This document shows positions 35,793-44,339 of a DNA stretch of 64,000 bases, in pieces. The first letter of the stretch is position 1. Each line of letters begins with the position of its first letter. Position numbers and translations under genes: made by a program. The DNA comes from Chryseobacterium aahli (GTDB lineage Bacteria; Bacteroidota; Bacteroidia; Flavobacteriales; Weeksellaceae). The stretch spans positions 494,635 through 558,634 of the forward strand of contig NZ_JALDNB010000003.1 in the NCBI RefSeq assembly GCF_022699665.1, given 5' to 3'. Under the pieces are notes generated by a model that was given only the letters and a program-made list of their open reading frames with translations, was not told where the DNA came from and did not search any database.

Positions 35793-36032
35793 CAATGGTC
35801 AATCAAAGATTTTGCACCGATGGATTATATTCCGGCTGCAACTTTTCTCACCGTTTACGACAGCGGACAAATGCGGGTGGAAGGAAAATATTTTCAGGAT
35901 TTTATTGATGAAATCGAAAATGGGAACATTCATCCGAAAATAAAAAAGGTTTTCAGTCTGGAAGAAATTACAGAAGCCCACACTTTTATGGAAAGTAATT
36001 CCGGTGGCGGCAAGATAGTTGTAGTTCTCTAA
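35793..36032 (+). pseudogene. C-terminal stump of a zinc-type quinone oxidoreductase (MDR)
   Basis: About 80 codons, preceded in frame by TAG at 35790-35792, match the end of NADPH:quinone oxidoreductases: WSIKDFAPMDYIPAATFLTV, YFQDFIDEIENGNI, KVFSLEEITEAHTFMESNSG, GKIVVVL. The N-terminal 250 residues with the NADPH-binding domain are gone, so the product cannot be an enzyme. An internal ATG at 35820 could still allow a 70-residue peptide. It lies 20 bases before egtD, so the deletion may have changed how egtD is transcribed. Confidence 0.8.
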
Positions 36033-36052
36033 AAAACCAAAAAACAATATTT

Positions 36053-37036
36053 ATGAATTCACAGGTGGAAACAGAGTTTCAGACACAAAACGACTCCAAG
36101 GAAACTTTTCTTGCGGACGTTCTGGAAGGCTTGAAAAGCACTCCAAAAAGATTACATTCAAAATATTTTTACGACGAGGCAGGTGACAGACTTTTCCAAC
36201 AGATTATGGATATGCCGGAATATTATCTGACCGATTGTGAGCTGGATATCTTCAAAAATAAAACTGAGATATTGGCAAAAAGTATACTGATAGATAATGA
36301 ACCTTTCGATTTGATAGAATTGGGAGCGGGCGATGCAATGAAATCCAGTTTTCTGCTAGAACATCTGACCAAAAAAAATATCGATTTCACTTATATGCCG
36401 ATTGATATTTCCGGACATATTTTAGATGAACTGAATGAAAAGTTCAGCAGAGATTTGCCCGAATTGGAAGTCATCACTTTGGAAGGCGACTATTTTGATA
36501 TGCTCGATAAGGCAATGACTATCTCGAGAAGAAGAAAAGTAGTTTTGTTTTTAGGTGGCAATATCGGCAATATGGATATGGAAGAATCCTACCATTTCTG
36601 CCGAGAACTGAGGAGGAAACTCAATCGTGCCGACATTCTTCTAATTGGTTTCGACCTTAAAAAAAATCCACATACTATTCTCAATGCCTACAATGACAAG
36701 GCTGGCATCACATCATCTTTCAACCTCAATCTTCTCATCAGAATGAACCGCGAACTGGAAGCCGATTTCGATGTTTTGAATTTCCAGCATTACCAAAGCT
36801 ACGACCCAATATCAGGCGCTTGCAAAAGTTATCTCGTAAGTCTTGCGGAGCAAAATGTACATATTGGAAACCAGGTTTTTCACTTTGAAGAAAATGAATT
36901 GATTGATATGGAAATCTCACAAAAATTTTCTCAGGACGATATCAGCAAACTCGCACTAGACTCCAAATTTCATATCATTGATGAAATTGCCGATTCCAAA
37001 AACTGGTTTGTAGATTCTATTTGGCAAGTTGTCTAA
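36053..37036 (+). CDS. egtD: L-histidine N-alpha-methyltransferase EgtD
   Basis: 327 residues, the family's usual length. Conserved segments: LHSKYFYDEAGDRLFQQIMD, MPEYYLTDCELDIF, the SAM-binding LIELGAGDAMKSSFLLEHL, YMPIDISGHILDEL, VVLFLGGNIGNMDMEES, LLIGFDLKKNPHTILNAYND. It trimethylates histidine to hercynine with S-adenosylmethionine, the first step of ergothioneine synthesis. egtB follows after 17 bases, then an importer of the EgtUV type. No promoter of its own was found immediately upstream; the stump of another gene lies there. Confidence 0.93.
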   Translation: MNSQVETEFQTQNDSKETFLADVLEGLKSTPKRLHSKYFYDEAGDRLFQQIMDMPEYYLTDCELDIFKNKTEILAKSILIDNEPFDLIELGAGDAMKSSFLLEHLTKKNIDFTYMPIDISGHILDELNEKFSRDLPELEVITLEGDYFDMLDKAMTISRRRKVVLFLGGNIGNMDMEESYHFCRELRRKLNRADILLIGFDLKKNPHTILNAYNDKAGITSSFNLNLLIRMNRELEADFDVLNFQHYQSYDPISGACKSYLVSLAEQNVHIGNQVFHFEENELIDMEISQKFSQDDISKLALDSKFHIIDEIADSKNWFVDSIWQVV

Positions 37037-37053
37037 TTTTAAAATTAATTCCA

Positions 37054-38244
37054 ATGAAAACAAATTCCATTTTAACAAGACCAAATTCCATAACCAATTG
37101 GGCAGAAAAATATTCAGAGATTAGAAATCATTCTGTCGAGATTTGCAGATCTCTTGAAATCGAAGATTATGTCGTTCAACCGATTGTAGATGTAAGTCCA
37201 CCAAAATGGCATTTAGGTCACACGACCTGGTTTTTCGAAACGTTTATTTTGGAACCAAACTTCCCAGAATATCAGGTTTTCGATACTCAATATAATTTCG
37301 TTTTCAACAGTTATTATGAAACGATTGGTGCCAGAGTCATTCGTACAGACCGCGGAAATTTAAGCCGACCATCAGTTTCTGATATTTACAAATACAGAAA
37401 ATATGTCGATGAGCAAATGAATGCTTTTCTCAACAGCGAATATTTAACTGAAGAAATCAAACCTTTACTCGAACTTGGCCTCAATCACGAGCAACAGCAC
37501 CAGGAATTGTTGTTAACCGATATCAAATATATTTTAGGTCACAATCCACTTTTTCCGGCTTATAAAATTGAAGATATTTCAAAGAAAGAATATTCTGAAA
37601 ATATTGAAATGATTCAATTCTCTGAAGGTGTTTGCGAAATCGGTTTTGAAGGTGAAGGTTTCAGTTTTGATAATGAATTGGGAAGGCATAAGGTTTATTT
37701 GAATGATTTTGAAATCGCAAACCGTTTGGTTTCCAATCAGGAATATCTAGAATTTATGGAAGCTGGAGGTTACGAAGATTTCAGACATTGGCACGCCGAA
37801 GGCTGGGATTGGGTGAAACAGAATGAAGCAAAATCTCCTCTGTATTGGCATTTAATTGATGGGAGATGGATGAATTATACTTTTAATGGACTTCAGGAAT
37901 TAGATTTAAATGATGCCGTTTGTCACATCAATTTTTACGAAGCTTCAGCGTTCGCTTCGTGGAAAGGAATGCGTTTGCCAACCGAAGCGGAATGGGAAGT
38001 TGCTTCCAATCATTTGGAATGGGGAAGCCGCTGGGAATGGACGAACTCTGCCTATTTGCCTTACCCTGGATTTAAGAAAGAAGCCGGAGCAGTAGGAGAG
38101 TACAACGGAAAATTTATGGTCAATCAAATGGTTTTGCGCGGCGCATCTGTTGCAACGCCAATCGGACACAGCAGAAATACGTACCGTAATTTTTTTCAAA
38201 CTGGCTTGAAATGGCAGTTCACCGGAATCAGACTTGCTCAATAA
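37054..38244 (+). CDS. egtB: Ergothioneine synthase EgtB (sulfoxide synthase)
   Basis: 396 residues from the ATG at 37054; the frame is open to a TTG inside egtD. An N-terminal DinB-like helical domain supplies the iron-binding histidines (His53 in PPKWHLGHTTWFFETF, and the pair in LGLNHEQQHQELLL), and a C-terminal formylglycine-generating-like domain follows (GMRLPTEAEWEVASNHLEWG, RWEWTNSAYLPYPGF, VLRGASVATPIGHSRNTYRN). It joins a thiol to hercynine with oxygen. egtA and egtC are absent, so it may use cysteine directly, as some EgtB types do; that is inference. Confidence 0.93.
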   Translation: MKTNSILTRPNSITNWAEKYSEIRNHSVEICRSLEIEDYVVQPIVDVSPPKWHLGHTTWFFETFILEPNFPEYQVFDTQYNFVFNSYYETIGARVIRTDRGNLSRPSVSDIYKYRKYVDEQMNAFLNSEYLTEEIKPLLELGLNHEQQHQELLLTDIKYILGHNPLFPAYKIEDISKKEYSENIEMIQFSEGVCEIGFEGEGFSFDNELGRHKVYLNDFEIANRLVSNQEYLEFMEAGGYEDFRHWHAEGWDWVKQNEAKSPLYWHLIDGRWMNYTFNGLQELDLNDAVCHINFYEASAFASWKGMRLPTEAEWEVASNHLEWGSRWEWTNSAYLPYPGFKKEAGAVGEYNGKFMVNQMVLRGASVATPIGHSRNTYRNFFQTGLKWQFTGIRLAQ

Positions 38245-38250
38245 CTGATT

Positions 38251-39171
38251 ATGATTACAGTAGAATCGGTTTCAAAAAGTTTCAACGGAAAACCAGCAGT
38301 GGATGATATTTCTTTTCAGGCAAATGATAATTAAATATTGGTGCTTTTGGGAACGAGTGGTTGTGGAAAAACGACAACTCTGAAAATGATTAACCGATTA
38401 ATAGAAGGTGATTCGGGAAATATTTTGATTGATGGAAAAAATATCCGTGACCAAAAAGTGGAAGAGCTCAGAATGGGAATCGGTTTTGTGATGCAACATT
38501 CAGGATTGTTTCCGCATTATACGATCAAACAAAATATCGCTGTTGTCCCAGAATTATTAAAATGGGACAAACAAAAGATTCAAAAAAGAACAGAAGAGCT
38601 TTTACACAAGCTCCATCTTCCCGAAGAAGTACTTTCACGATTTCCCAACGAATTGAGTGGTGGCCAACAGCAAAGAGTAGGGATTGCCCGAGCTCTGATT
38701 TCCAATTCACCGATTCTGTTGATGGACGAACCTTTTGGAGCGTTGGATAATATTACAAAAGCTGATATTCATTCGGAATTCAAATCGTTGGAAGAACTTA
38801 AAAATAAAACCATTATTCTTGTCACGCACGATGTTCAGGAAGCGTTTGAACTGGGACACAGAATCTGTTTAATGGATAAAGGAAAAATTATTCAGACCGG
38901 AACTCCAAAGGAAATGCTGTATCGACCGAAAAACGATTTTGTGAAAAATTTCTTTGCTGAAAACAGATTGCTTTTGGAATATAAAGTCGCACGTTTAAAC
39001 GATGTCAAATCTTTCATCAATTCAGAAAGTTTCATCAATGAATTTAAATTTACAGAAGACACAAGTGTTTGGAATGCTTTACAAAAATTAAGTTCTGACG
39101 AAAAAAATACAAATGCTTACGAAATGTTGATTAAAGCATTCAATGACTACCGAAAATTACAAATTGTATGA
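38251..39171 (+). pseudogene. ABC transporter ATPase (EgtV/OpuCA type) with in-frame TAA
   Basis: From ATG at 38251 the frame reads MITVESVSKSFNGKPAVDDI then SFQAND, hits TAA at 38332-38334, and continues without further stops: Walker A GTSGCGKTT, Q-loop FVMQHSGLFPHYTIKQN, signature LSGGQQQRVGIARAL, Walker B ILLMDEPFGALD, H-loop THDVQEAF. Without the stop it would be a 306-residue ATPase of the glycine-betaine/ergothioneine group. TTG at 38338 cannot rescue it well because the first beta strands are lost. It overlaps the permease gene by four bases (ATGA). Either a nonsense mutation (probably GAA to TAA) or a base-call error. Confidence 0.85.
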
Positions 39172-40739
39172 CGCAGCAAAGTCTTTGGCTGTTCGTCATA
39201 GAACAGCACGAAAAATTACAGACCCAAGTTGTGCAACATTTGGGATTGACTTTTCTGTCATTGCTTTTAGCGATTGTAGTTGGTTTGCCTCTAGGAATTT
39301 TGATTGCCCGAAAAAGAAAATTGTCAAGTCCAGTTTTAGGTTTTGCAGGAGTTTTACAGACGATTCCAAGTATCGCTTTGTTAGGATTTATGATTCCCGC
39401 ATTTGGAATTGGGGCAACTCCGGCCATTGTCGCTTTGCTGATTTACGCCCTTTTACCGATTATCAGAAATACTTTCACCGGAATTACGGGCGTCAATCCA
39501 ACAGTCATTGAAGCTGCCAAAGCAATGGGAATGAACCGGAAACAGTTGCTTTTCAAAGTTGAACTTCCGTTGGCAATGCCTGTGATTATTGCGGGAATTC
39601 GCACGGCTGCTGTTATCAACGTTGGTGTGGCAACATTAGCTTCATTTGTAGCGGCCGGCGGTTTGGGTGAATTTATCTTCGGTGGAATTTCTTTGAATAA
39701 CACCAATATGATTTTGGCAGGTGCTATTCCTGCGGCGTTACTGGCGATTTTACTCGACCAGACGATTGCTGTTCTGCAGAAATCTGGCTATCAGTTTTTA
39801 AATAATTTAAAGTACATTATTCCTGTAATTTTACTGGTATTTGGAATTGTTTATTTGATGAATTCCGTTTCAGATAATAAGCTGAAAGCAGGATTTACGT
39901 CCGAATTTATGGGAAGACAGGACGGAGATTTAGGTTTGCGCTCCGTTTATGGTTTGAATGTCAATCCTAAAGTCGTTAATGATGCCGTGATGTACAAAGC
40001 CGCTTATGAAAATGAGTTGGATTTAATTAGCGGATATTCAACAGACGGTAGAATTAAAGCGTTCGATTTGTATGTTTTGGAGGATGATAAAAAGATTTTT
40101 CCACCGTATTATGCTGCACCGATTATCAAGACGAAAACATTGGAGAAATTTCCTGAACTTGAAGAAACTCTGAATCTACTTGCCGGAAAATTTAATGATT
40201 CGATAATGACAGATTTGAATTACCGTTCAGATTATCTCAACCAAACGCCTGAAAAAATTGCCAAGGATTTTTTAATGAAAGCCAAATTGTACAGAGTTTC
40301 CAGAAACGGAAATTCCGGAACAGTTCGAATCGGTTCAAAGATTTTCGGTGAGCAATATATTCTGACAGAGATTTATAAAATGCTGATTGAAGGCTACACC
40401 AATTACAAAGTGGAAACCAAAACTGGATTGGGCGGAACCAAAATCTGTTTTGATGCTTTGATGAATGATGCCATCGATTTCTATCCTGAATATACAGGAA
40501 CGGGACTTTTAGTTTTATTGAAACCATCAGAAAAAAACATTCAAACTGTTTCGCAAAGTGCCGATAAAACGTATCAATTTGTAGATTCAGAATTCAGAAA
40601 ACAATACGGAATACAATGGCTGAAACCCCTTGGCTTTAATAATTCTTATGCGTTGATGATGCGCAAAAAACAGGCAAATCAATTGAAGATAAAAAGTATT
40701 TCTGACCTCAAAAATATCTTGATTCAAAATAAATGGTAA
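39168..40739 (+). CDS. EgtU-like permease fused to a circularly permuted binding domain
   Basis: 523 residues. Residues 1-215 are an ABC permease of the OpuC type (GVLQTIPSIALLGFMIPAFG, GVNPTVIEAAKAMGMNRKQL, LASFVAAGGLGEFIFGGI). After one more helix the substrate-binding domain follows, but with its halves exchanged: first the normally C-terminal lobe (KAGFTSEFMGRQDGDLGLRS, ISGYSTDGRIKAFDLYVLED, FPPYYAAPIIK), then the normally N-terminal lobe (VRIGSKIFGEQYILTEIY, AIDFYPEYTGTGLLVL, WLKPLGFNNSYALMMRKK, ISDLKN). Beside egtB and egtD it is best read as an ergothioneine importer; betaine is the alternative. Its ATPase gene is broken. Confidence 0.85.
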   Translation: MTQQSLWLFVIEQHEKLQTQVVQHLGLTFLSLLLAIVVGLPLGILIARKRKLSSPVLGFAGVLQTIPSIALLGFMIPAFGIGATPAIVALLIYALLPIIRNTFTGITGVNPTVIEAAKAMGMNRKQLLFKVELPLAMPVIIAGIRTAAVINVGVATLASFVAAGGLGEFIFGGISLNNTNMILAGAIPAALLAILLDQTIAVLQKSGYQFLNNLKYIIPVILLVFGIVYLMNSVSDNKLKAGFTSEFMGRQDGDLGLRSVYGLNVNPKVVNDAVMYKAAYENELDLISGYSTDGRIKAFDLYVLEDDKKIFPPYYAAPIIKTKTLEKFPELEETLNLLAGKFNDSIMTDLNYRSDYLNQTPEKIAKDFLMKAKLYRVSRNGNSGTVRIGSKIFGEQYILTEIYKMLIEGYTNYKVETKTGLGGTKICFDALMNDAIDFYPEYTGTGLLVLLKPSEKNIQTVSQSADKTYQFVDSEFRKQYGIQWLKPLGFNNSYALMMRKKQANQLKIKSISDLKNILIQNKW

Positions 40740-40975
40740 ACAAATATAATTTTGCTGAGATTATCGACAGACGGGGGACGGATTCTGTAAAATGGGATTT
40801 GGAGAAAGATGCTGAGGTTTTACCAATGTAGGTTGCAGATAGGGGTTTTAAAACTGCGCCCGAAATTACAGAAGTGCTTCTAAATAAAGTCTCCCAAGGT
40901 GTTTTGGGTTGCAATCTTGTTCCGGCGGATTTTTTTTGATTCAATTATTGATTCGTGGAAAAATTCATTATTATA
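40733..40975 (+). pseudogene. 5' fragment of a MalY/PatB-type C-S lyase
   Basis: ATG at 40733 overlaps the permease stop. The frame reads VNKYNFAEIIDRRGTDSVKW, then meets TAG at 40829-40831 where the family has PMWVAD, continues ADRGFKTAPEITEVLLNKV and GVLGCNLVPADFF, and shifts frame in a run of seven T (about 40931-40937), after which DSIIDSWKNS still fits. It then ends a dozen bases before the 139-bp repeat. Pyridoxal-phosphate C-S lyases of this kind could do the EgtE step of ergothioneine synthesis. The catalytic lysine part is missing altogether. Confidence 0.85.
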
Positions 40976-40987
40976 ATAGTAAAAAAG

Positions 40988-41126
40988 GATAACTATATAC
41001 TTGAGTTTACAAGCTATAACAAAATGAGTTTTTAATTTAATTTACTAAATACTAAGTAACATTTATGAAGTGTAATTATTGGTTTTAATCCGTTCTGACT
41101 ACGGTACATTCAAGTATATAAACACC
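40988..41126 (-). repeat. 139-bp terminal-inverted-repeat element, copy 2
   Basis: Inverted, near-identical copy of 31216-31354, of the same length, with only a few differences (for example ACTTGAATG versus ACTTGGATG near one end). Homology stops sharply at both ends. It lies between the truncated C-S lyase and the MarR gene, and may have supplied the break in the lyase gene. Confidence 0.8.
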
Positions 41127-41145
41127 ATAATTTTATAGCTAATGC

Positions 41146-41796
41146 CTACTTCGATAAAAGCTCATAAATTTCTTGAATCTCCGAATTCTTGTACTCAGTA
41201 TAAATATGTACATGAAATTCATTGAGTTTTTTCAAAATTCTCAGAAATTCACTCTTTTCTTCTTTGTCTAGTTTTCCAGATAGAATTTTCGATGTCAGGT
41301 TTACTTTTGCTACAGATTCGTGGAAAATTTCTTCTCCTTTTTTAGTGAGATTCAGTCGTTTACTTCGTTTGTCATCTTCATCATTTTTTTCTTCTAAAAA
41401 GCCTGCTTCCAAAAGTCTTTTAATAATTTGAGTTCCGGTTTGTTTTTCGTGACCGTTTTTTTCAATCAACTGAATTTTAGTTAAAAAAGGTTCATCTTTC
41501 AAACGATATAAATAAGTGAATTCTTCATTCGCCAACTCAGGAAAATCGCCCAAACCTTTTCTGATCAACAGTTTCGAATATCGTCCCAACAAAAGAACTT
41601 GCTTACAGATTTCATTTTCGGTAAAAGAAACCTGATGATTTTCATTTTTAAAAAGTTTAGTCGGACATTCATCTGAATATTTTTTATCATTCATCCACAG
41701 ACGGAAATCATCCACATCAGAATTGGGTTTGTAAGCATCAGAATGTTCAAATTCTTTGACCTTTTGAAGAAGATTGATAAAAAAATCGGTTTGCAT
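41146..41796 (-). CDS. MarR-family transcriptional regulator
   Basis: 216 residues. The winged helix is in the middle: FTYLYRLKDEPFLTKIQLIE, HEKQTGTQIIKRLLEAGFLE, EKNDEDDKRSKRLNLTKKGE, with the D-x-R-S-K-R wing typical of MarR. The N-terminal 60 residues are an added helical region. It is the last gene of a minus-strand run with an SDR, TIGR03643, DUF2256 and an AarF-like kinase. Ligand and targets unknown. Confidence 0.85.
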   Translation of the reverse strand: MQTDFFINLLQKVKEFEHSDAYKPNSDVDDFRLWMNDKKYSDECPTKLFKNENHQVSFTENEICKQVLLLGRYSKLLIRKGLGDFPELANEEFTYLYRLKDEPFLTKIQLIEKNGHEKQTGTQIIKRLLEAGFLEEKNDEDDKRSKRLNLTKKGEEIFHESVAKVNLTSKILSGKLDKEEKSEFLRILKKLNEFHVHIYTEYKNSEIQEIYELLSK

Positions 41797-41843
41797 AGTT
41801 CTAATTTAAGTAAAGATATTGGTTTTTGTTTTTTGAAGACAAA

Positions 41844-42542
41844 TTATAATTTCACACTTCCCATTCCACCGTCGATTCCGATGATTTGTCCGGTGATCCA
41901 CGATGAATTTTCAGATAATAAAAACTCAACCATTTTTGCGATTTCGTCTGCATTCCCGACTCTTTGCAGAGGATGTCGTTTTCCTGAAGCTTCACGTTTC
42001 TCCGGCGTTGAAAGCAATTGCGACGCAAGATGGGTATCGGTCAATGATGGGGCGATAGCATTGACTCTGATTTTTTGAGCAGATAGTTCTGCAGCTAAAC
42101 TTTTCGTTAAACCTTCAACAGCACTTTTGCTCGCAGAAATCGAGGCGTGAAAAGGCATTCCCAGCTTTGCTGCAACCGAACTGAATAATACAACCGAAGC
42201 ACTTTCTGATTTCTTTAGATAAGGTAATAATTTTTGAATAACTTTTACTGCTCCTATTACATTAATTTCAAAATCATTCTTAAAATCATCTGCAGAAAGT
42301 CTGTTGAAAGGTTTTAGATTAATGCTTCCTGGAGCATAAACCAATCCTTCAATCACATCAGGGAAATTAATTTCATCAAGGTTTCTGTTGAGAATATCGA
42401 TTTGATGAAACTCAATATTCAATTGCTCGACTTTAGGACTTTGAGTTTTCGAAATTCCAATTACATTATAATTTTCTGATAAAATTTTTGCAGTGGCAAA
42501 TCCAATTCCCTGTCCGCAACCGATGATGACTATATTTTTCAT
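41844..42542 (-). CDS. SDR-family protein lacking the catalytic tyrosine
   Basis: 232 residues of short-chain dehydrogenase fold: the cofactor loop IVIIGCGQGIGFATAKILS, YAPGSINLKPF in place of NNAG, SVVLFSSVAAKLG with the catalytic serine, and IRVNAIAPSLTDTHLASQLL. In the active-site helix the sequence is HASISASKSAVEGLTKS: the lysine is kept but the usual Tyr of Y-x3-K is Ile. Known SDRs without this Tyr are often weak or non-catalytic. Such proteins accompany DUF2256 and TIGR03643 genes in light-linked clusters elsewhere (from memory). Confidence 0.85.
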   Translation of the reverse strand: MKNIVIIGCGQGIGFATAKILSENYNVIGISKTQSPKVEQLNIEFHQIDILNRNLDEINFPDVIEGLVYAPGSINLKPFNRLSADDFKNDFEINVIGAVKVIQKLLPYLKKSESASVVLFSSVAAKLGMPFHASISASKSAVEGLTKSLAAELSAQKIRVNAIAPSLTDTHLASQLLSTPEKREASGKRHPLQRVGNADEIAKMVEFLLSENSSWITGQIIGIDGGMGSVKL

Positions 42543-42603
42543 TTGTTAATTTTAATTTATTTTTAAAAATCTAAAATTTCATGGGAGCATTCGTGACATT
42601 TAA

Positions 42604-42885
42604 TTACCGTTTCGAAATTTTATTATGACTGATTGTTCGTTGTCTTGTACATTTAAATCTATTAATTTCGGAATTTCTTTTCATCAAATGTTTCTGACTG
42701 ACTCCCGAATTTACTCTTTTTCTCCAAAGTCTGAAGCTTGATGGTTTTAGTTCTGTTCTCATTACTTCAATCACATCAGATTCAGTGATTCCGAATTGAA
42801 ATTCTATTGCCTCAAATGGCGTTCGATCTTCCCAAGCCATTTCAATAATTCGGTCAGTTTGCTCTAGATTAAATTGTTTCAGCAT
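42604..42885 (-). CDS. TIGR03643/DUF2805 family protein
   Basis: 93 residues from the ATG at 42885 ([20 protein letters not shown]). The upstream ATG at 42915 is less likely because it adds residues with no counterpart in the family. Signature: [54 protein letters not shown], an HTH-like all-helical fold of unknown function. It overlaps the DUF2256 gene by 17 bases, as expected for coupled translation. Generally found beside DUF2256 and cryptochrome/photolyase genes. Confidence 0.85.
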   Translation of the reverse strand: MLKQFNLEQTDRIIEMAWEDRTPFEAIEFQFGITESDVIEVMRTELKPSSFRLWRKRVNSGVSQKHLMKRNSEINRFKCTRQRTISHNKISKR

Positions 42886-43015
42886 TGTTCTTTTTGTTTT
42901 TCCGGCATCTTTCACTGCAATATTTAACTTCGTCCCAGTTTTTCTTCCATTTTTTTCTCCAATTAAAAGGCAATCCGCAAACCACGCAAATCTTTAAAGG
43001 TAAGTTGGAAGGCAT
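42869..43015 (-). CDS. DUF2256 zinc-ribbon-like small protein
   Basis: A 48-residue gene, easily missed because of its length. It reads [48 protein letters not shown]. The four cysteines (C-V-V-C and C-S-E-R-C) and the [19 protein letters not shown] core are the DUF2256 signature and probably hold a zinc ion. It starts one base after the stop of the AarF-like kinase (TAAAATG) and its end overlaps TIGR03643. Role unknown; genes of this family lie next to photolyases and cryptochromes in many bacteria. Confidence 0.92.
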   Translation of the reverse strand: MPSNLPLKICVVCGLPFNWRKKWKKNWDEVKYCSERCRKNKKNNAETI

Positions 43016-43016
43016 T

Positions 43017-44339
43017 TTATTGAATTAAATTTTTGTACTGATTGATCACGATATTTTTGGCTTTCAGATCGTGCATCATGTTGTACAAACCAAAAAATGT
43101 TCTGTTCAGATAAATAAAATGTTTTGATCCTCTATTGGTATTCATTCCTTTCATATTGCTGAGTTTCGCATATCGTTGTCCAAGATCTGCAATTTCCTGA
43201 AAGAATGTTTCATCAGAAAAATCAAAAATTTCTGTGTTGAATGGTCTTGTGAAAAGCTCCAGCAATTCATAGTATAGCTTTGTGAAAAATGCGTGTTCTT
43301 GTGGAGAATCATCTGAACGCAAAATCTCTAGCTGAAATAGTTTTTCTCGGAAAAGATCAGGATTATTTAGATTTTGTCTTTTTGCCAACTCAAAATACGG
43401 TTTGTAAAAATCGTTAGGAATTTCTTTGATACATCCAAAATCGATAACCAATAACTTTTTATCATCTGAAATAAGGAAATTTCCGGGATGCGGATCTGCG
43501 TGCACTTTCTTCAGGATGTGCATTTGATACATATAAAAATCCCAAAGCGTTTGCCCTATTTTGTTCAAATCTTCCTGAGAATTGTTCAGTTTTGTGAATT
43601 CAGAAAAATGTTTCCCGTTCATCCAATCCATTGTGATGATTCTTTCACACGAAAATTCAGGATAATATTTCGGAAAGTCAAGATTCGGAAGATGGCTACA
43701 TTTTTCCGAGATATCCTGACTTCTTTTCAGTTCAAGATCATAATCAGTTTCTTCAAAAAGTTTATTTTCTACTTCCTGAAAATAAGATTCTGAACCTTCT
43801 TTTTTGATATTGAACATCTTCATCGCAATTGGTTTTACCATTTTCAAATCGCTGGAAATGCTTTCTCTCACTCCGGGATATTGAATTTTGACGGCAAAAT
43901 TTTGATCACCTTTTTTAGCTTTATGAACCTGACCAATACTTGCCGCATTCACAGATTCCGTTGTAAAGTCGTCAAAAATTTCTTCCGGATTTTTACCAAA
44001 ATATTTTCTGAAAGTTTTTTTAACCAAAGCTCCCGAAAGTGGCGGAACGGAAAATTGCGATAATGAAAATTTTTCAACATAAGCCTGCGGAAGAATATTT
44101 TTCTCCATGCTCAGCATCTGCGCAACTTTTAAAGCTGAACCTTTCAGTTCTTTCAAAGAGTCATAAATGTCGGAAGCATTATCTTCATTTAAAGTCTTCA
44201 ACGCTTCGTGTTCGTTTTTGTCTTTCGTAATTTTATTACCGTAATATTTGATGTAATTAACGCCAACTTTTGCACCCGCTTTCAGCAAACTGCTCGTCCT
44301 TTCTAATTTCCCTGTTGGTATTTTATTAAGTGTTTTCAT
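43017..44339 (-). CDS. AarF/ABC1/UbiB-like kinase family protein
   Basis: 440 residues. The ABC1 motifs are present: [20 protein letters not shown] (the KxGQ-like region, here K-V-A-Q), [20 protein letters not shown] with the ATP-site Ala-rich loop and lysine, [14 protein letters not shown] (catalytic loop) and [12 protein letters not shown] (DFG). Members act as atypical kinases/ATPases in lipid or quinone metabolism. There is no transmembrane tail as in UbiB. It begins directly at the stop of the TetR-like gene and ends one base before DUF2256, so the operon is tight. Confidence 0.9.
   Translation of the reverse strand: MKTLNKIPTGKLERTSSLLKAGAKVGVNYIKYYGNKITKDKNEHEALKTLNEDNASDIYDSLKELKGSALKVAQMLSMEKNILPQAYVEKFSLSQFSVPPLSGALVKKTFRKYFGKNPEEIFDDFTTESVNAASIGQVHKAKKGDQNFAVKIQYPGVRESISSDLKMVKPIAMKMFNIKKEGSESYFQEVENKLFEETDYDLELKRSQDISEKCSHLPNLDFPKYYPEFSCERIITMDWMNGKHFSEFTKLNNSQEDLNKIGQTLWDFYMYQMHILKKVHADPHPGNFLISDDKKLLVIDFGCIKEIPNDFYKPYFELAKRQNLNNPDLFREKLFQLEILRSDDSPQEHAFFTKLYYELLELFTRPFNTEIFDFSDETFFQEIADLGQRYAKLSNMKGMNTNRGSKHFIYLNRTFFGLYNMMHDLKAKNIVINQYKNLIQ

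Noticed and set aside
35799..36047. 82-codon minus-strand frame
   Set aside because: Antisense of the quinone-oxidoreductase stump, whose plus frame has clear family similarity.
42886..42915. Ten-residue N-terminal extension of the TIGR03643 protein
   Set aside because: The bases belong to the DUF2256 gene; family members begin at the later methionine.
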